Positions 23,598-33,538 of a stretch of 64,000 nt of DNA are shown one piece after another (positions within the stretch are counted from its first letter, which is position 1; each line of letters begins with the position of its first letter). The translations under genes were made by a program, and so were the position numbers. Source of the stretch: Cornus controversa (Eukaryota > Streptophyta > Magnoliopsida > Cornales > Cornaceae); NCBI GenBank assembly GCA_026545225.1, contig CM048846.1, positions 50,708,270-50,772,269 of the forward strand. Direction: 5' to 3'. Below the pieces are notes generated by a model, which ran no database searches, was not told the origin of the DNA, and worked only from the letters and a program-made list of their open reading frames with translations.

Positions 23598-24130
23598 ATG
23601 GTAGACTATTCTGAGTGCCAAGACATTGCTTCTACTATGACGGACTCGAAAGTGGAAGAGTTAGCTGTCCAATATTCCTTCCCAGGCGAAGTTGTCACCA
23701 AAACTCCTTCCAAGTTTATTCTGTTTCTCCGGGGAAGACATACTTTTACGAGGGTGCCTATACCTGCAGCCTTCGGTTCTCGGTTCTCGGTTCTAAAGTT
23801 TGTAAAGGATCTGCTCCAGATGGTCAACCTCTGTTCTGCCTAAATCAAGCCAAATTCTTAGCGCATAATTATGGCTTCCCTTGTCCTCTAGAAGGCTTGC
23901 AGCAACGGACCTTCACTATTCGTACATGAATTTCTTTCTTGCTACACTCTTATGAAGAATGGCGACTGGCGCCACATACAAAGTCAGGCGAGTGAAAAGA
24001 ATCCCCCCAAGGGCCTAGTGATTATTGACAACAGCTGGTGCATTAAATCATGGAAGGAGTGGTTCTTTTTTGTCTCTGGATGCTGGGAGCTTCCTCCTCA
24101 CCACATCCCCCACTCATAGACTAACGGGGA
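23598..24130 (+). pseudogene. Gag-like protein relic (putative gypsy-type transposon domain, PF04195-like)
   Basis: ATG at 23598 opens MVDYSECQDIAS and an ELAVQYSFPGEVV segment. A frame change near 23730 continues into KTYFYEGAY and then, in another frame, FVKDLLQMVNL. A later block gives WKEWFFFVSGCWELPP at about 24050-24100. This order (short acidic start, Y/F-rich middle, F-V-.-.-L-L, then W..-.-F-F-F-V-.-.-.-W) is the plant domain annotated as putative gypsy-type transposon protein. At least two frameshifts make it non-functional. Its place right after an LTR and leader supports a gag-like role. Confidence 0.6.
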
Positions 24131-25083
24131 CATTTCTGGTAAGCATTCTTTTGCCTTCCTTTTCCCTGCTTACATTCCCTTTTCTTTTACTTTGCACATA
24201 TGTAACTACCTTTTATTTTTTATCTAGTCGTTAGGCTCGAGCTACTTGTAGATGATGAGGAAGGAGACAAGTTGGAGAGAGCTTATGACCACCCAATAAG
24301 GGACGCGATGGCCCTGACCTCGGACACGGGGCTGATCACGCTAGTCTATTCCCCCTGTGTTGTTGTAGAGAGACGGGGTATAACTTCTTTCCTCTGACCC
24401 ACTTCATTTCTTTCTTTTGAGAAATTGTGCCACATGTGCTTACTTGTGAAAATGTGCAAGGTATTTGTGGAAAAGGCCTGACAGGGAACTTTTTATGCAA
24501 GCGAAGGGCAAAGGCGTCGTATCTTCCTCTTCCCCTTTTACACAGAAATGACCGTGAAGGCTTGTGATTGTTAGACCCGGGGGTTTGTTGTCTTCCCCTT
24601 CTATTGGGAACTCTCCTCCTGCTATCGCTCCTGCCCCCAGGGGCATCCCAGACCCGAGCTCTTTTAGGGTACTGGCGACTCCATCAAGTGGCAGCATTCT
24701 GGACTCGAGCTCCCGAAGCTCCTGGTCGTTTGGGACTCTGAGACGTACCCCAGGAAAGTCTCCCTGACCAGGGGGTTGCATGCCTCCTTCTCCCGCTGCA
24801 AGAAGATTATGACCGACAGGGTCTGGGACGTAGGCGAATTATGATCGGCTATCAGCTCCTGATCGGTTGAATTGTGATTAGCAGGACCGACAGGAGGATC
24901 CTATCCAGCTGGAGGATTGGGACCAGTGGGAGGATCCTGTCTGGCTAGAGGATTGTGGTCGACAAGAAGATTGTGGCTAGCAGAAGGATCCTGACCGGCT
25001 ATAGTCTCTAGCCCAGATCTTAGGTGCATCATACTTCGTGTACAACAACCAAGTTTATAATCGTTCCCATAGATAGCGTCAAT
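24131..25083 (+). mobile_element. Remainder of the TAT-like internal region, with minisatellite
   Basis: No reverse transcriptase, integrase or protease motifs are visible, so the element lacks pol. A degenerate repeat at about 24810-25010 has units like GACCGGCTGGAGGATCCTGA, about seven copies. CGTTCCCATAGATAGCGTCAA at 25061-25082 corresponds to the GTTCCCACAGACGGCGCCAA-type segment that precedes this class of LTR in plants. ORFs in this stretch are short and repetitive. Confidence 0.5.
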
Positions 25084-25192
25084 TGATGAAGCACAAATCC
25101 ACTCCCGATCTGGTCAAACACCAACCTGTACAAGGACAAAATAAAGGTAACCGGAAAGGCACTGGTGTGGTGCTGGCTGATTACACTCCGAC
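25084..25192 (+). mobile_element. 3' LTR stub of the TAT-like element
   Basis: 109 bp closely matching 22602-22716. It stops exactly where TGTAGAGACC of another LTR begins, so the 3' LTR was cut by that insertion or by a deletion. The rest of this LTR was not found on the far side. Confidence 0.7.
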
Positions 25193-27060
25193 TGTAGAGA
25201 CCGTGACCAATTTTGGCCGATTTTGCATTTTTCGCATAATCATTGCCATAAATGCATTTTGAGTAATGTTTAACATGTTTTGAGTGTGAGAACATGTTTG
25301 GGTAGTGTTTTAAAGGTTTTGGGAACTTTTTGAAAGATTTGGAGAAGTTTGACTTTTTGGTCAAAATGGGACCGATGTGACTTAAGTGGGGTCTGAGAAT
25401 CCGAAAAATTCTCAAAAATATTTATTTTTAGAAATGGCTTAGATAAAATATTTAGAGAGTAGAGGAAGTGATTTCAAGTCCGTAGGAGTTTTCGAAATCA
25501 AAAACGGAGCCCGGGAAGGTACGTTAAGTGGCCGGGGGGCATTTTAGTCATTTTCCATGCCTTAGATATTTTAAATATTTGGTTGAGGTTGATCCCAGCC
25601 ATTTAACACGGATCATTCTCTCTCTAACATTTCCCTCTTCTCCTCTCTACCTTCTCTCTACATTTCGGAGCCGTTCGGGTGCGATTCGGGTTTCGCTGAA
25701 CAAGGGAGATACGTAGGGGACGGCTAGGGCTTCCCTTTGAACCGATCAAAGTTGTGATTCAGAAAGGTAGATGTCGCTGGAATTTTGGTGAAGTGCTTGG
25801 AAGGCCTTCATTTTTGAGGTAGGGGTTCTTCTTCTCTTCTAATTGTCGATTCTAGGGTTTCGGGTGAAGAAGAGAGGTGTAGGTTGTGTTTCACATGCTT
25901 TAGGATGGTGAGAGGTGTGGAAAGTTGTGTTTTCTCCTTCTCTAGAGTCCTATCTTTTCACAATTGTGTCCATTGTGTTGGTGGTAGCATGTGGGCTTGA
26001 AGTGGGTGAGTGTAAGAAATTGATACATAGGCATTATGTGCTCAATTTGGTGTATATGTGAAAAATGTGTACCAAGTGACATATATGTGATTATATGTGG
26101 AAATGTGGTTGTTGAATGCATGTTAGTTCTATGTACTAAAATTATGCATTGAGTGTAGCATGAGTAAAATATGCTAATTTTGAAGTTGTATGCATATGAG
26201 ATGATATATGTATGTGTTATACATATATGTGCTATATGTGGTGTATGGTGATGAGGAACATGCTTTTTACTTCTTTTTAGTATCAATGAGCATGAGTTGA
26301 GCATGAAAATAAATGCCATGTGTTTTATGCATTCATATTGCATATGTGGGAATTTGCTGGAAAAATAACGCAAATGAGGTACACGGGGCTTCGGAGTGGT
26401 CCAACCGTGTGGTGAAAAGTGGTGAAATTATCCACTATGTATGGCCCTCGGAGTGGACCTGCCATACTAAGGCTTAATGCCTAGGATCGAAGTATGTCCA
26501 ATACTAATGACCCCTCGGAGTTGTCCCGGTCATTGGATGGTTATCGAAGAATGTCCAAGATTTGTGAGCCTCGGAGTTGTCCCTTCACTTCATGGCAATC
26601 CTATACATTGCTATGGTAGAATGACCTTTCAGAGTTGTCCCGGTCATTGGATGGTTAGAGGAGGTGTCCAAGGTTACATAATCCTCGGAGCGGGCCAATC
26701 ATGTTGGGTATCGGATGAGGACCGAGGGAGAGAGCATTTACTTTCCTTAATACTTTTATGTTTGAACATGTTATACATGATTCATGAAATATGCAATCCT
26801 CTTTAATTGCATTTGTTAAATTGTTTATGAGATTGTGGACGTGGCATGTAGTGTATTCATATGCATTTCATGTAGGTCGGTGTCGAGTCAGCACTTAGAA
26901 GGGTTGGGGAACCTTTACTGAGCCACAGTGGTGCTCACCCCTTTATTCTAAACTCTTTTACAGATAAAGCGCCGATGACGGATGGGACTTGAGTGTCCAA
27001 GAAGAGTTCCAGTTATATTTTGCTATATTTTGGACAATGTTTACGTGTCATGCCCAATTT
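25193..27060 (+). mobile_element. Tekay/Del-like LTR (solo or truncated)
   Basis: It starts TGTAGAGACCGTGACC, like the LTR start at 1277. A TC-rich region at about 25615-25665 and TTCGGGTTTCGCTGAAC follow, then an AT/TG-rich central part. A block of CCTCGGAGTTGTCCC repeats (26370-26710) is characteristic of long chromovirus LTRs. No primer-binding site or coding region follows, so it is probably a solo LTR or fragment. The right edge near 27060 (GTCACACCT) is an estimate; the 5' flank CCGAC has no visible partner. Confidence 0.5.
26370..26710. repeat. Degenerate CCTCGGAG(T)TGTCCC repeat in the LTR
   Basis: Units of about 55-60 bp hold CTCGGAGTTGTCCCGGTCAT, TGGATGGTTA and TGTCCAAGATT-like words. 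Two units (about 26513 and 26632) are near-identical over about 25 bp. The open frame at 26477-26806 is a by-product. Confidence 0.7.
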
Positions 27061-27448
27061 TGTCACACCTAAGTAGGACAGTGATGAAATATTTCAATTA
27101 TTTCCAATTTATTTGCAAAAAGTGAGATTGGATGATAAAATGGAATGAAGAATTTTGTTTACTGACTTAGGCTCAATAAATATAGACTTCTATGATTCTC
27201 TATTCTTGTATTTGTCTTGGAGAAAGATTGAGACGGTAAAAAGATAGAAAATTATAAATAAAGTAAAGAAAATGAATGTGAGTTTTTGGAATGTGACATC
27301 TAAAGAGCGTTAATGAGAGAAAAATAACAATTAATAAAAGAGATGATTTTTTTCAATAACTCTGCAAAAACTATATATACAAAAGAGCCAATTTTTTTCA
27401 AATATTCTCTGCTAGCAAAAAAAGAAACGGGGTGCTAGAACATTTCAC
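27061..27448. other. Intergenic spacer
   Basis: AT-rich with no recognised gene. It ends in CATTTCAC (27441-27448), the left target duplication of the next element. Confidence 0.5.
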
Positions 27449-27988
27449 CTAAAAAGTACGGACACGGGTACAACATGACACAGACACGGCGATACGAAAA
27501 ATTTTAAAAAAATAGGGCACGAACACGACAAGGATACGGCTATAAAATAATAATATAATATATTAATTATTCAATAAAAAAATGCTATATTATAGAAATA
27601 TTTCAATTTATTATCAATTAATTAAGAACCAAACAAACTTATAAACAAAAATAGACAAATAGATTAAAATAAATTAAAGAACCAGACTTATTTAGTTTTC
27701 TACATATATTTATCTTAGATTTTTAATCATAACTTAGTTGTAGTAACCCTTGTGAACAGGTGTGAGTGGGCAGGTGCGAAGACAGACACTAGGCTGAGCT
27801 ACCACACTGACAGGGTACATAGTGCTCAATCCCACATCGCCTGGGTGTGAAAAAGGGGATGTGCTTATATGTAGTATATTCTCTTCAAATGGTATGAGGC
27901 CTTTTAGGGTAAACCCAAGAGCAAAACTGTGCGGGCTCAAACCCAAAACGGACAATATCATACCATGTGTTGGAGCGAGGTATTACAG

Positions 27989-28002
27989 TTGGTATCAAAG
28001 CC
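27989..28002 (+). other. TRIM primer-binding site
   Basis: TTGGTATCAAAGCC lies two bases after the 5' LTR end and matches the 3' end complement of initiator tRNA-Met (TGGTATCAGAGC) with one change. Confidence 0.85.
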
Positions 28003-28044
28003 TGAACCCAACCGAAAGTGTGCCGACGAGGACGTCGAGCCTCA

Positions 28045-28057
28045 TAGGGGGGTGGAT
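28045..28057 (+). other. TRIM polypurine tract
   Basis: AGGGGGGTGGAT ends directly at the start of the 3' LTR (TGTAGTAACCC), the expected place for the plus-strand primer. Confidence 0.75.
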
Positions 28058-28572
28058 TGTAGTAACCCTTGTGAATGGGTGTGAGTGGGCGGGTGCGAAG
28101 ACAGACACTGGACTGAACTACCACACTGACAAAGTACATGGTGCTCAATCCCACATCGCTTGGGTGTGAAAAAGGGGATGTGCTTATATGTAGTAGGTTC
28201 TCTTCAAATGGTATGAGGCATTTTGGGGTAAACTCAAGAGCAAAACCGTGCGGGCTTAGACCCAAAGCAGACAATATCATACCATGTGTTGGAACCGGAT
28301 ATTACATTAGTAGCATATAATTTTCATCCGAAAAGTTTTCGAGAAGTGTCCTAAAAAGAAAAATGTCATGACACTTCTACGAAGTGTTTGACACGTGTCC
28401 GAGGAGTGTCCAACACGGGTACGACACCCTCGGTGAAGTGTCCGTACTTTCTAGCATTTCACCCTTTTAAAAATTATATATACAAAAGTCAAATACAAGA
28501 AAGTTGAGTGGTAGCAATTATTCCTGTGAACCCTGTTTCATTGTCACTCAAAAAATTATAACATGATGCCGG

Positions 28573-28655
28573 TTAATCACAAGTGGACACATGAACAAAA
28601 AGTTAAAAAAATGATCGAACACATTTACATGTGTGTCCACTTGTGATTGACTGAA
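28573..28655. repeat. Hairpin downstream of BRI1
   Basis: TTAATCACAAGTGGACACATG and the inverted CATGTGTGTCCACTTGTGAT (about 28633-28653) can pair over about 20 bp around a spacer of about 40 bases. It may be a foldback relic; its arms also start the duplication that follows. Confidence 0.7.
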
Positions 28656-28855
28656 AACCAATAGTTCCAGAACTATCTAATAATTTCTCATGCGACCGAC
28701 CATCGGTCGCGAAATGATAGTTGAGAGTTATACACTTGTAATTGGCTGACGACCAATAATCCCAAGATGGTCCTCAATAATCCCATAATCATCTAATAAT
28801 TTCTTGTGCCACCGACCATTGCTCGCTCTCTAACAGTTGAGAGCGTTAATCTCTC
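28643..28855. repeat. Imperfect duplication of a CACCGACCATNG(G/C)TCG block
   Basis: Two copies share GATTG.CTGA..ACCAATA, CATCTAATAATTTC, and GACCGACCAT followed by (C)GGTCGC/TGCTCGC and AGTTGAGAG. The first copy holds the palindrome GCGACCGACCATCGGTCGC. Copies are offset by roughly 100-110 bp. Confidence 0.65.
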
Positions 28856-29640
28856 ATGAATATATGTATATATATACATATTGTTAATCCACCTCCATCA
28901 CCCTCAATTAGGGAATACTTGTGCCTTTCAAGAAATGAATTTTTAATTTTTTTTCTGCAATAAAATTGAAAGGAAAGGGTGGAATATGAAACTTGTCATG
29001 CATAAGCTTAAAGTGCCTATTATTTATCATATCTACAAAGAGAGAGTTCTTAATGAAAGATTTGGTGTATTAATTAATTGAATTTCAATGGAGTAACATG
29101 TTGTGAAATTTTATACGTTTACTTGAACGGAAATAAAGTAGGAATATGATAAAATAAAATAAAATAAAATAAAAGGATAGACAACACATGATGTACGTAG
29201 AATGAAGAAAGGGCCAAAAAAGGCCTTCACTTGGTCACTATCAATGAGGTCACACATCCAACAGCTTATTTTGAGGATTTAGATCTGAATCCAATGATGT
29301 TCCGTTTCAAAGATGAACAAACTAACTAAGAAAGAACAAAAATGAAACTTAACAGATTGAAAAGAGCTACATATGTACAAGTAGGTGTTACAGCAAGTTA
29401 AACAAACATATATATATATATAGGTATATATATATATATATATATATATGTAGAACTGGTAGAAGATACATCTTGATCTTGAGGAGGAGGAGAAAGGAGA
29501 CTAATGGTGGTGGTTACATACATGGATGATGAAGTGATGTCTGGTACAAATACACAAGAGAGGGAAAAATTGGGAGCTTTATAAAATAATGTGACTCCTT
29601 TTGAAAAGAATATATATATATTGTTGGAAAATTGCAGAAG
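28856..29640. other. 3' flank of BRI1
   Basis: (TA)n at about 28860-28880 and 29407-29450, and (AAAAT)n at about 29152-29175. On the minus strand the first 80 bases after the BRI1 stop are AT-rich, including ATTTTATAAAG near 29578, so polyadenylation probably occurs close to the gene; no unambiguous AATAAA was identified. Confidence 0.5.
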
Positions 29641-32600
29641 CTAGTGCTTAGCCAGCTGCTGCTCATTGTCCTCTTCTATGCTCATTTCTATCCCTCCAAC
29701 TGTACTAGCAAAAGTTTGATCATCGGTGGTGGCTGTCATGGTTGAGGAGGTGATTGAATCAATCCCGGAGGCTGATTGGATTTCCTTGAACATTGCCATG
29801 ACTTGAATAATGGTGGGGCGTCGCCATGGCCTGTCATCCAAGCAAGCACAAGCTACCTTCAAGTGCTGTAGTAGCTCAATCTCTAAGCTGGGCTCTTCCT
29901 TCATTAGCTGAGGATCAAACACATCACTTACTCTCATCTTGGCATGCTGCTTCACCCACCCCACAAGATTATTGTCACCAAAATCAGCCGAATCTGTTGG
30001 CTGCTTTCCTGTTAACAACTCCAGCATAACTACACCATAACTGTAAACATCCCCTTTGGTTGTACATCTAAAGCTCTGGTAGTATTCAGGAGGGACATAA
30101 CCAGGAGTGCCTGCTAGTGTGCTCACACTCAAGTGTGTGTCCGTGGCACTCATGAGCCGTGCCATGCCAAAATCAGACACCCTAGCTTCCAAGTTCTCGT
30201 CCAGTAGTACATTGCTGGATTTCATATCCCTGTGAATTATATGCGGAATGCAATTATGGTGAAGGAATGCTAATCCCCTTGCAGCCCCAATGGCTATTTT
30301 CCTCCTAGCAGCCCAATTTAACTTGATCCCAATTTTCTTCCGGTCATGTAAAACATCTTCTAGGCTCCCATACTTCATGTACTCATAAACCAAAAGCCTT
30401 TCTTCTCCCACCTTGCAGTACCCCAAAAGAGGAACAAGGTTTCGGTGCTTGATCTTCCCAATCGTCTCCATTTCTGCGGTGAATTCCCGGTCACCCTGCC
30501 CACTAATATGTATGAGTTTCTTGATTGCTACAATGCTTCCGTCTTTCAATTCCGCCTTGTACACATCACCAAACCCACCGGACCCTATAAGGCTGTCATT
30601 GTGGAACCCATTTGTGGCTTCCAGAAGATCAGCAAAAGTGAGCTTCCGAAGGGGCTTTTCAAATGTGGCCAGGTTGATGCTCAATGCCTCCCGAGCACTG
30701 GTTAGCCTCCAGGCAGTAGTAGTAGTAGTGTTGTTTGCAGGCCCTGAATGGGGATGACCATCAATATAAGCCTCAAGTGAAGCCTCCTTCTTTTTCCTCC
30801 TTTTATTGGTTTCCACAGCAACTATTATCAAAGCAAATATGCAAAAAAGGGAGAACAACAATCCCATTGCCACACTCCCTGCAAGAGATGCTTGTCTCCT
30901 ATGAGACTTCTGATGCTGGCTGTTTCCGGAGTTTGAAGCCCCGCAAGTAATAAGAAGAGGGTAGCCACAAAGCTCTGAATTATTCAAGAATCCCGAAATT
31001 GGAAGAGTGTCAAATGGAGGCACTTGAGGAATCATTCCAGAGAAATTGTTGTTGGACAGATCAATCTCGCTCAGCAATGAAAGGCTAGCCAAGGATTGTG
31101 GGATCGACCCATTAAGCCTATTATAGGAGAGATCAAGAATAGCAACATTATTCAAGCCTTGGAGCTCTTCAGGAAGTGGACCCGAGAAATCATTGTGCCC
31201 CAAATTCAATACAGACAGATAGTGCATCGACCCAAGCTCCTTTGGAATACTACCCTCCAACTTATTGTAAGAAAGATCAAAAAAAATCATCGACCCGTTG
31301 TGAATGAAAGTGGGACGAATAAAGCCATTGTAAACTCTAGTGAAGTTGCAGGGATGCCTAGTTGAGATTCTGTTCAACTGTTCCGGTCTGATTCCTCCAA
31401 ACTCAAGCAAATTCCCAGCTCCATGACACTGCTTGCTACCATCATTCTTGATATAAGCATATCGCTTCCCGGTCAGCAATGACACTGCAATATTGCCTGA
31501 TTGTTTGAACAAAGCAGGAGGAATAGTCCCATTCAACTTATTGGTGCTCAGATCCAACCATAGCAGGCTATGACAATCCCCGAGCTCTGGTGGAATGCTT
31601 CCAGATATGGAGTTGTTTCCCAGCTTGATGATCACTACATTAGTCAACTGCCCAAGGCTCGCCGGAATTTCACCGCTCAGCTTATTGTTGGACAACGAAA
31701 TCCAATTCAAATTAGTACAGTTGCCCAAACCAGCAGGGATTGTACCCTCCAATTCATTGAAATCAAGAATCAGATTTTCCAGTGTTTGGATGTACATCAG
31801 CTCTTCCGGTATCTTCCCGCGAAGCTGATTCAACCAAATGATCAAATCCTTGAGCTTCGAGAGGGACCCCAAGCTAGAAGGGATCTTCCCGGTGAGGAAA
31901 TTGAAGCTCAGATCAAGCGAAACCAACTCTGAACAATTGCTCAGACTCTCTGGTATTGGACCTTCGAACATATTGTTCTGAAGATTTAGCACTTTCAAGC
32001 TCTTTCCATGGCCTTCACCACAAAGTCCCCATGGAATAGAACCAGAAAGATTATTAGAACTCAAATCCAAAGTCTCCAAATATGGCAATTTCGACAGAGA
32101 ATCAGACAACCCACCAGCGAAATTGTTGAATGACAATACCAAAGCCTTCAAATTGGTGAGATTGAGAAGGGTATCGATTGGTAGCTCACCAGAGAAGTTG
32201 TTATTAGAAATGTCAAAACTTTGCAAAAAAGAACATGTACTAAAGCTTTCAGGAACAGTACCAGACAAATTGTTGAAAGAAATATCCAACTCTATTAATC
32301 TCGAACATAAATCAGTGACATGCCAAGGTATCTCGCCGTGAAAATCATTGCCGGAGAGATACAACAGCTCTATGCTTCCACTCGGAATCTTCGGAATCGG
32401 ACCCGAAAACTGGTTGTTGGTGAGGTTCAAGAAACTCAGGCTCTTGCAGCCGGAGATGGCGGTACTAATGTCGCCGGAGAATTTGTTCGACGACAAGTCG
32501 AGATGCTGCAAAACAGAGCAGTCACTGAAAGGAGGAAAAGTTGAGCTGAAATTGTTTTGAGAGAGATCGATGTACTCCAAGGTAGGACACTTCGACACCG

Positions 32601-33303
32601 GAGTAATAGCTCCGGCGACTTTGTTGCCCTTCAAGGACAAGTGCCGGAGTTCTCCGCAGCCGCCGGATAACAGCCAGGGGAGGACGTTTTCGCCGGAAAT
32701 CCGATTGTTGGAGAGATCAAGAACCTGTAAATTGAGGGACAGAGCAGTGGAGGACTCTTTGGCATCGACTGTGAAATCAACGTTGTTCTTGGAGAGGTTC
32801 AGAGTCTTCAAGCTCGAGCAAGATGACAAGCTCGAGAGCTCCCAAATCGGCCCAGAAAAGCCGTTTTCAGCGAGATCTATCGAGCTGAGAACCTCACTGC
32901 ATCGTGATTTAGCAACACATTTGAGCGAACCAGTGAGGTTTGTGCTCTTCAACGAAAGGGTCTCCAAATTGGGAAGAGTGATCAGAAAAGAGCAAACAGA
33001 CCCAATATCAAGACTGAGATGAACATTGTTTAGATCTATGGATGACACTCTGGAGTTTTTGCATAATACTCCGGTGAAATCACATGGGTTGATGTTGGAA
33101 AGCCAGTTTTGGAGTGTGTTAGGGTTTGGAAGTGAAGCTTTGAAGTTCAGAAGCTGTTGTGCGTCCTTGGAGAGTCCATTAATGGATGCTGATGAAGCTT
33201 TTAGAGAGAGAAAGGTGAGAGAGAGAAGAAGTATGAGGAGGTGGTTTGAACTGAGAGAGTGGTAGTGATGATAGTGGGGACTATTGAGGGTTTTCATCTT
33301 CAC
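29641..33303 (-). CDS. BRI1: Brassinosteroid receptor kinase BRI1 (leucine-rich-repeat receptor kinase)
   Basis: This intact intronless 1220-residue protein is the plasma-membrane receptor for brassinosteroids; hormone binding outside the cell, with a SERK co-receptor, activates the inner kinase. Order: signal peptide about 1-40 (hydrophobic [14 protein letters not shown]); N-terminal Cys pair C74/C81; about 25 LRRs; a 70-residue island domain (about 604-672, with [11 protein letters not shown] and C626/C652) that binds the steroid and is diagnostic for BRI1-type receptors; Cys pair C779/C787; membrane helix about 810-830 followed by KRRKKK; kinase about 900-1172. Kinase residues are complete: GSGGFGDVY 907-915, K928, E944, gatekeeper Y973, HRD D1026, DFG D1044, activation-loop S1061 and T1066. 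Y846 and T889 match known juxtamembrane phosphosites (Arabidopsis Y831, T872). It is slightly longer than Arabidopsis BRI1 (1196). Conservation in the juxtamembrane and island favours BRI1 over the paralogues BRL1/BRL3. ATG at 33303 is the first in frame; the second Met is two codons later. Confidence 0.98.
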   Translation of the reverse strand: MKMKTLNSPHYHHYHSLSSNHLLILLLSLTFLSLKASSASINGLSKDAQQLLNFKASLPNPNTLQNWLSNINPCDFTGVLCKNSRVSSIDLNNVHLSLDIGSVCSFLITLPNLETLSLKSTNLTGSLKCVAKSRCSEVLSSIDLAENGFSGPIWELSSLSSCSSLKTLNLSKNNVDFTVDAKESSTALSLNLQVLDLSNNRISGENVLPWLLSGGCGELRHLSLKGNKVAGAITPVSKCPTLEYIDLSQNNFSSTFPPFSDCSVLQHLDLSSNKFSGDISTAISGCKSLSFLNLTNNQFSGPIPKIPSGSIELLYLSGNDFHGEIPWHVTDLCSRLIELDISFNNLSGTVPESFSTCSFLQSFDISNNNFSGELPIDTLLNLTNLKALVLSFNNFAGGLSDSLSKLPYLETLDLSSNNLSGSIPWGLCGEGHGKSLKVLNLQNNMFEGPIPESLSNCSELVSLDLSFNFLTGKIPSSLGSLSKLKDLIIWLNQLRGKIPEELMYIQTLENLILDFNELEGTIPAGLGNCTNLNWISLSNNKLSGEIPASLGQLTNVVIIKLGNNSISGSIPPELGDCHSLLWLDLSTNKLNGTIPPALFKQSGNIAVSLLTGKRYAYIKNDGSKQCHGAGNLLEFGGIRPEQLNRISTRHPCNFTRVYNGFIRPTFIHNGSMIFFDLSYNKLEGSIPKELGSMHYLSVLNLGHNDFSGPLPEELQGLNNVAILDLSYNRLNGSIPQSLASLSLLSEIDLSNNNFSGMIPQVPPFDTLPISGFLNNSELCGYPLLITCGASNSGNSQHQKSHRRQASLAGSVAMGLLFSLFCIFALIIVAVETNKRRKKKEASLEAYIDGHPHSGPANNTTTTTAWRLTSAREALSINLATFEKPLRKLTFADLLEATNGFHNDSLIGSGGFGDVYKAELKDGSIVAIKKLIHISGQGDREFTAEMETIGKIKHRNLVPLLGYCKVGEERLLVYEYMKYGSLEDVLHDRKKIGIKLNWAARRKIAIGAARGLAFLHHNCIPHIIHRDMKSSNVLLDENLEARVSDFGMARLMSATDTHLSVSTLAGTPGYVPPEYYQSFRCTTKGDVYSYGVVMLELLTGKQPTDSADFGDNNLVGWVKQHAKMRVSDVFDPQLMKEEPSLEIELLQHLKVACACLDDRPWRRPTIIQVMAMFKEIQSASGIDSITSSTMTATTDDQTFASTVGGIEMSIEEDNEQQLAKH
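30715..30729 (-). repeat. In-frame (ACT)5 microsatellite in BRI1
   Basis: Five ACT codons give Thr 859-863 in the juxtamembrane segment. Arabidopsis BRI1 has no Thr run at this place, so this is a coding microsatellite insertion of about four residues, likely polymorphic in length. Confidence 0.85.
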
Positions 33304-33450
33304 TTCAGGTGAGGAAGGACTGGGTTTCTTAGGCTTTCATTTCAGCTCTGCCATTACAGAGTCTAGAGAGAGAGAGAGAGAGTGGTATTTTGTGTTAGAG
33401 AGAGAGAGAGAGAGAGAGAGAGGGGGTGAAGTGAAGGGAAAGAGAATCAA
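33304..33450 (-). promoter_or_regulatory. Probable BRI1 5' leader, CT-rich
   Basis: On the minus strand the leader carries two (CT)n tracts (33366-33383 and 33399-33422). The length of about 147 nt is inferred from the TATA-like box at 33479-33484; there is no transcript evidence in the window. No upstream in-frame ATG was found close to the start. Confidence 0.55.
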
Positions 33451-33478
33451 AAGATCGGAGTAAGGAAGGTAAGAAGGG

Positions 33479-33484
33479 TATATA
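33479..33484 (-). promoter_or_regulatory. TATA-like box of BRI1
   Basis: TATATA lies in the minus-strand context GATATATAC, placing transcription start about 30 nt downstream near 33450. Another TA-rich patch at 33583-33610 is an alternative. Confidence 0.45.
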
Positions 33485-33513
33485 TCGGGAGGGGGATGAA
33501 GAGGGAGTGGTCA

Positions 33514-33538
33514 CAGCTGTCCATCACATGCCATGTGG
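33514..33538 (-). promoter_or_regulatory. E-box cluster in the BRI1 promoter
   Basis: CAGCTG (33514-33519), CACATG (33525-33530) and CATGTG (33532-33537) give three CANNTG boxes in 24 bp. The last two form the inverted pair CACAT-GCC-ATGTG. E-boxes such as CATGTG are bound by bHLH factors and BES1, so feedback from brassinosteroid signalling is a reasonable inference. Confidence 0.45.

Larger units (their letters stand above)
27739..28306 (+). mobile_element. Complete TRIM (terminal-repeat retrotransposon in miniature), 568 bp
   Basis: Two direct 249-bp LTRs (27739-27987, 28058-28306) both begin TGTAGTAACCC and end TATTACA. The 70-bp interior starts with TTGGTATCAAAGCC (27989), the initiator tRNA-Met primer-binding site, and ends with the purine tract AGGGGGGTGGAT just before the second LTR. 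TTAGT flanks both sides (27734-27738 and 28307-28311), the 5-bp target duplication of retrotransposon integrase. Counting by eye, the LTRs differ at about 24 of 249 positions, mostly transitions, so the insertion is old. There is no 5S-like sequence, so it is not a Cassandra element. It encodes nothing and must have used proteins in trans. Confidence 0.93.
27449..28454. mobile_element. Non-autonomous hAT-like element (family E) interrupted by a TRIM
   Basis: The left end CTAAAAAGTACGGACAC and right end (reverse complement CTAGAAAGTACGGACAC) are 17-bp terminal inverted repeats with one mismatch. CATTTCAC flanks both sides (27441-27448 and 28455-28462): an 8-bp target duplication, as made by hAT transposases. 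Subterminal ACACGGGTAC/ACACGACA words occur in opposite orientations. Removing the 573 bp of TRIM plus its duplicated target leaves an element of about 433 bp with no coding capacity. A relative lies at 53774-54543. Confidence 0.85.

Noticed and set aside
27739-28306. Cassandra-type TRIM
   Set aside because: The LTRs contain no 5S rRNA-like sequence, which defines Cassandra.
27734-28320. ORFs up to 131 codons in both directions
   Set aside because: They arise from the TRIM LTRs read in chance frames and appear twice because the LTR is duplicated.
29826-33265. Plus-strand ORFs of 70-150 codons inside 29826-33265
   Set aside because: Antisense shadows of the BRI1 reading frame; no family resemblance and no independent start signals.
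29641-33303. BRL1/BRL3 paralogue instead of BRI1
   Set aside because: Island domain, juxtamembrane region and C-terminal tail are much closer to the BRI1 pattern; a phylogeny would settle it.
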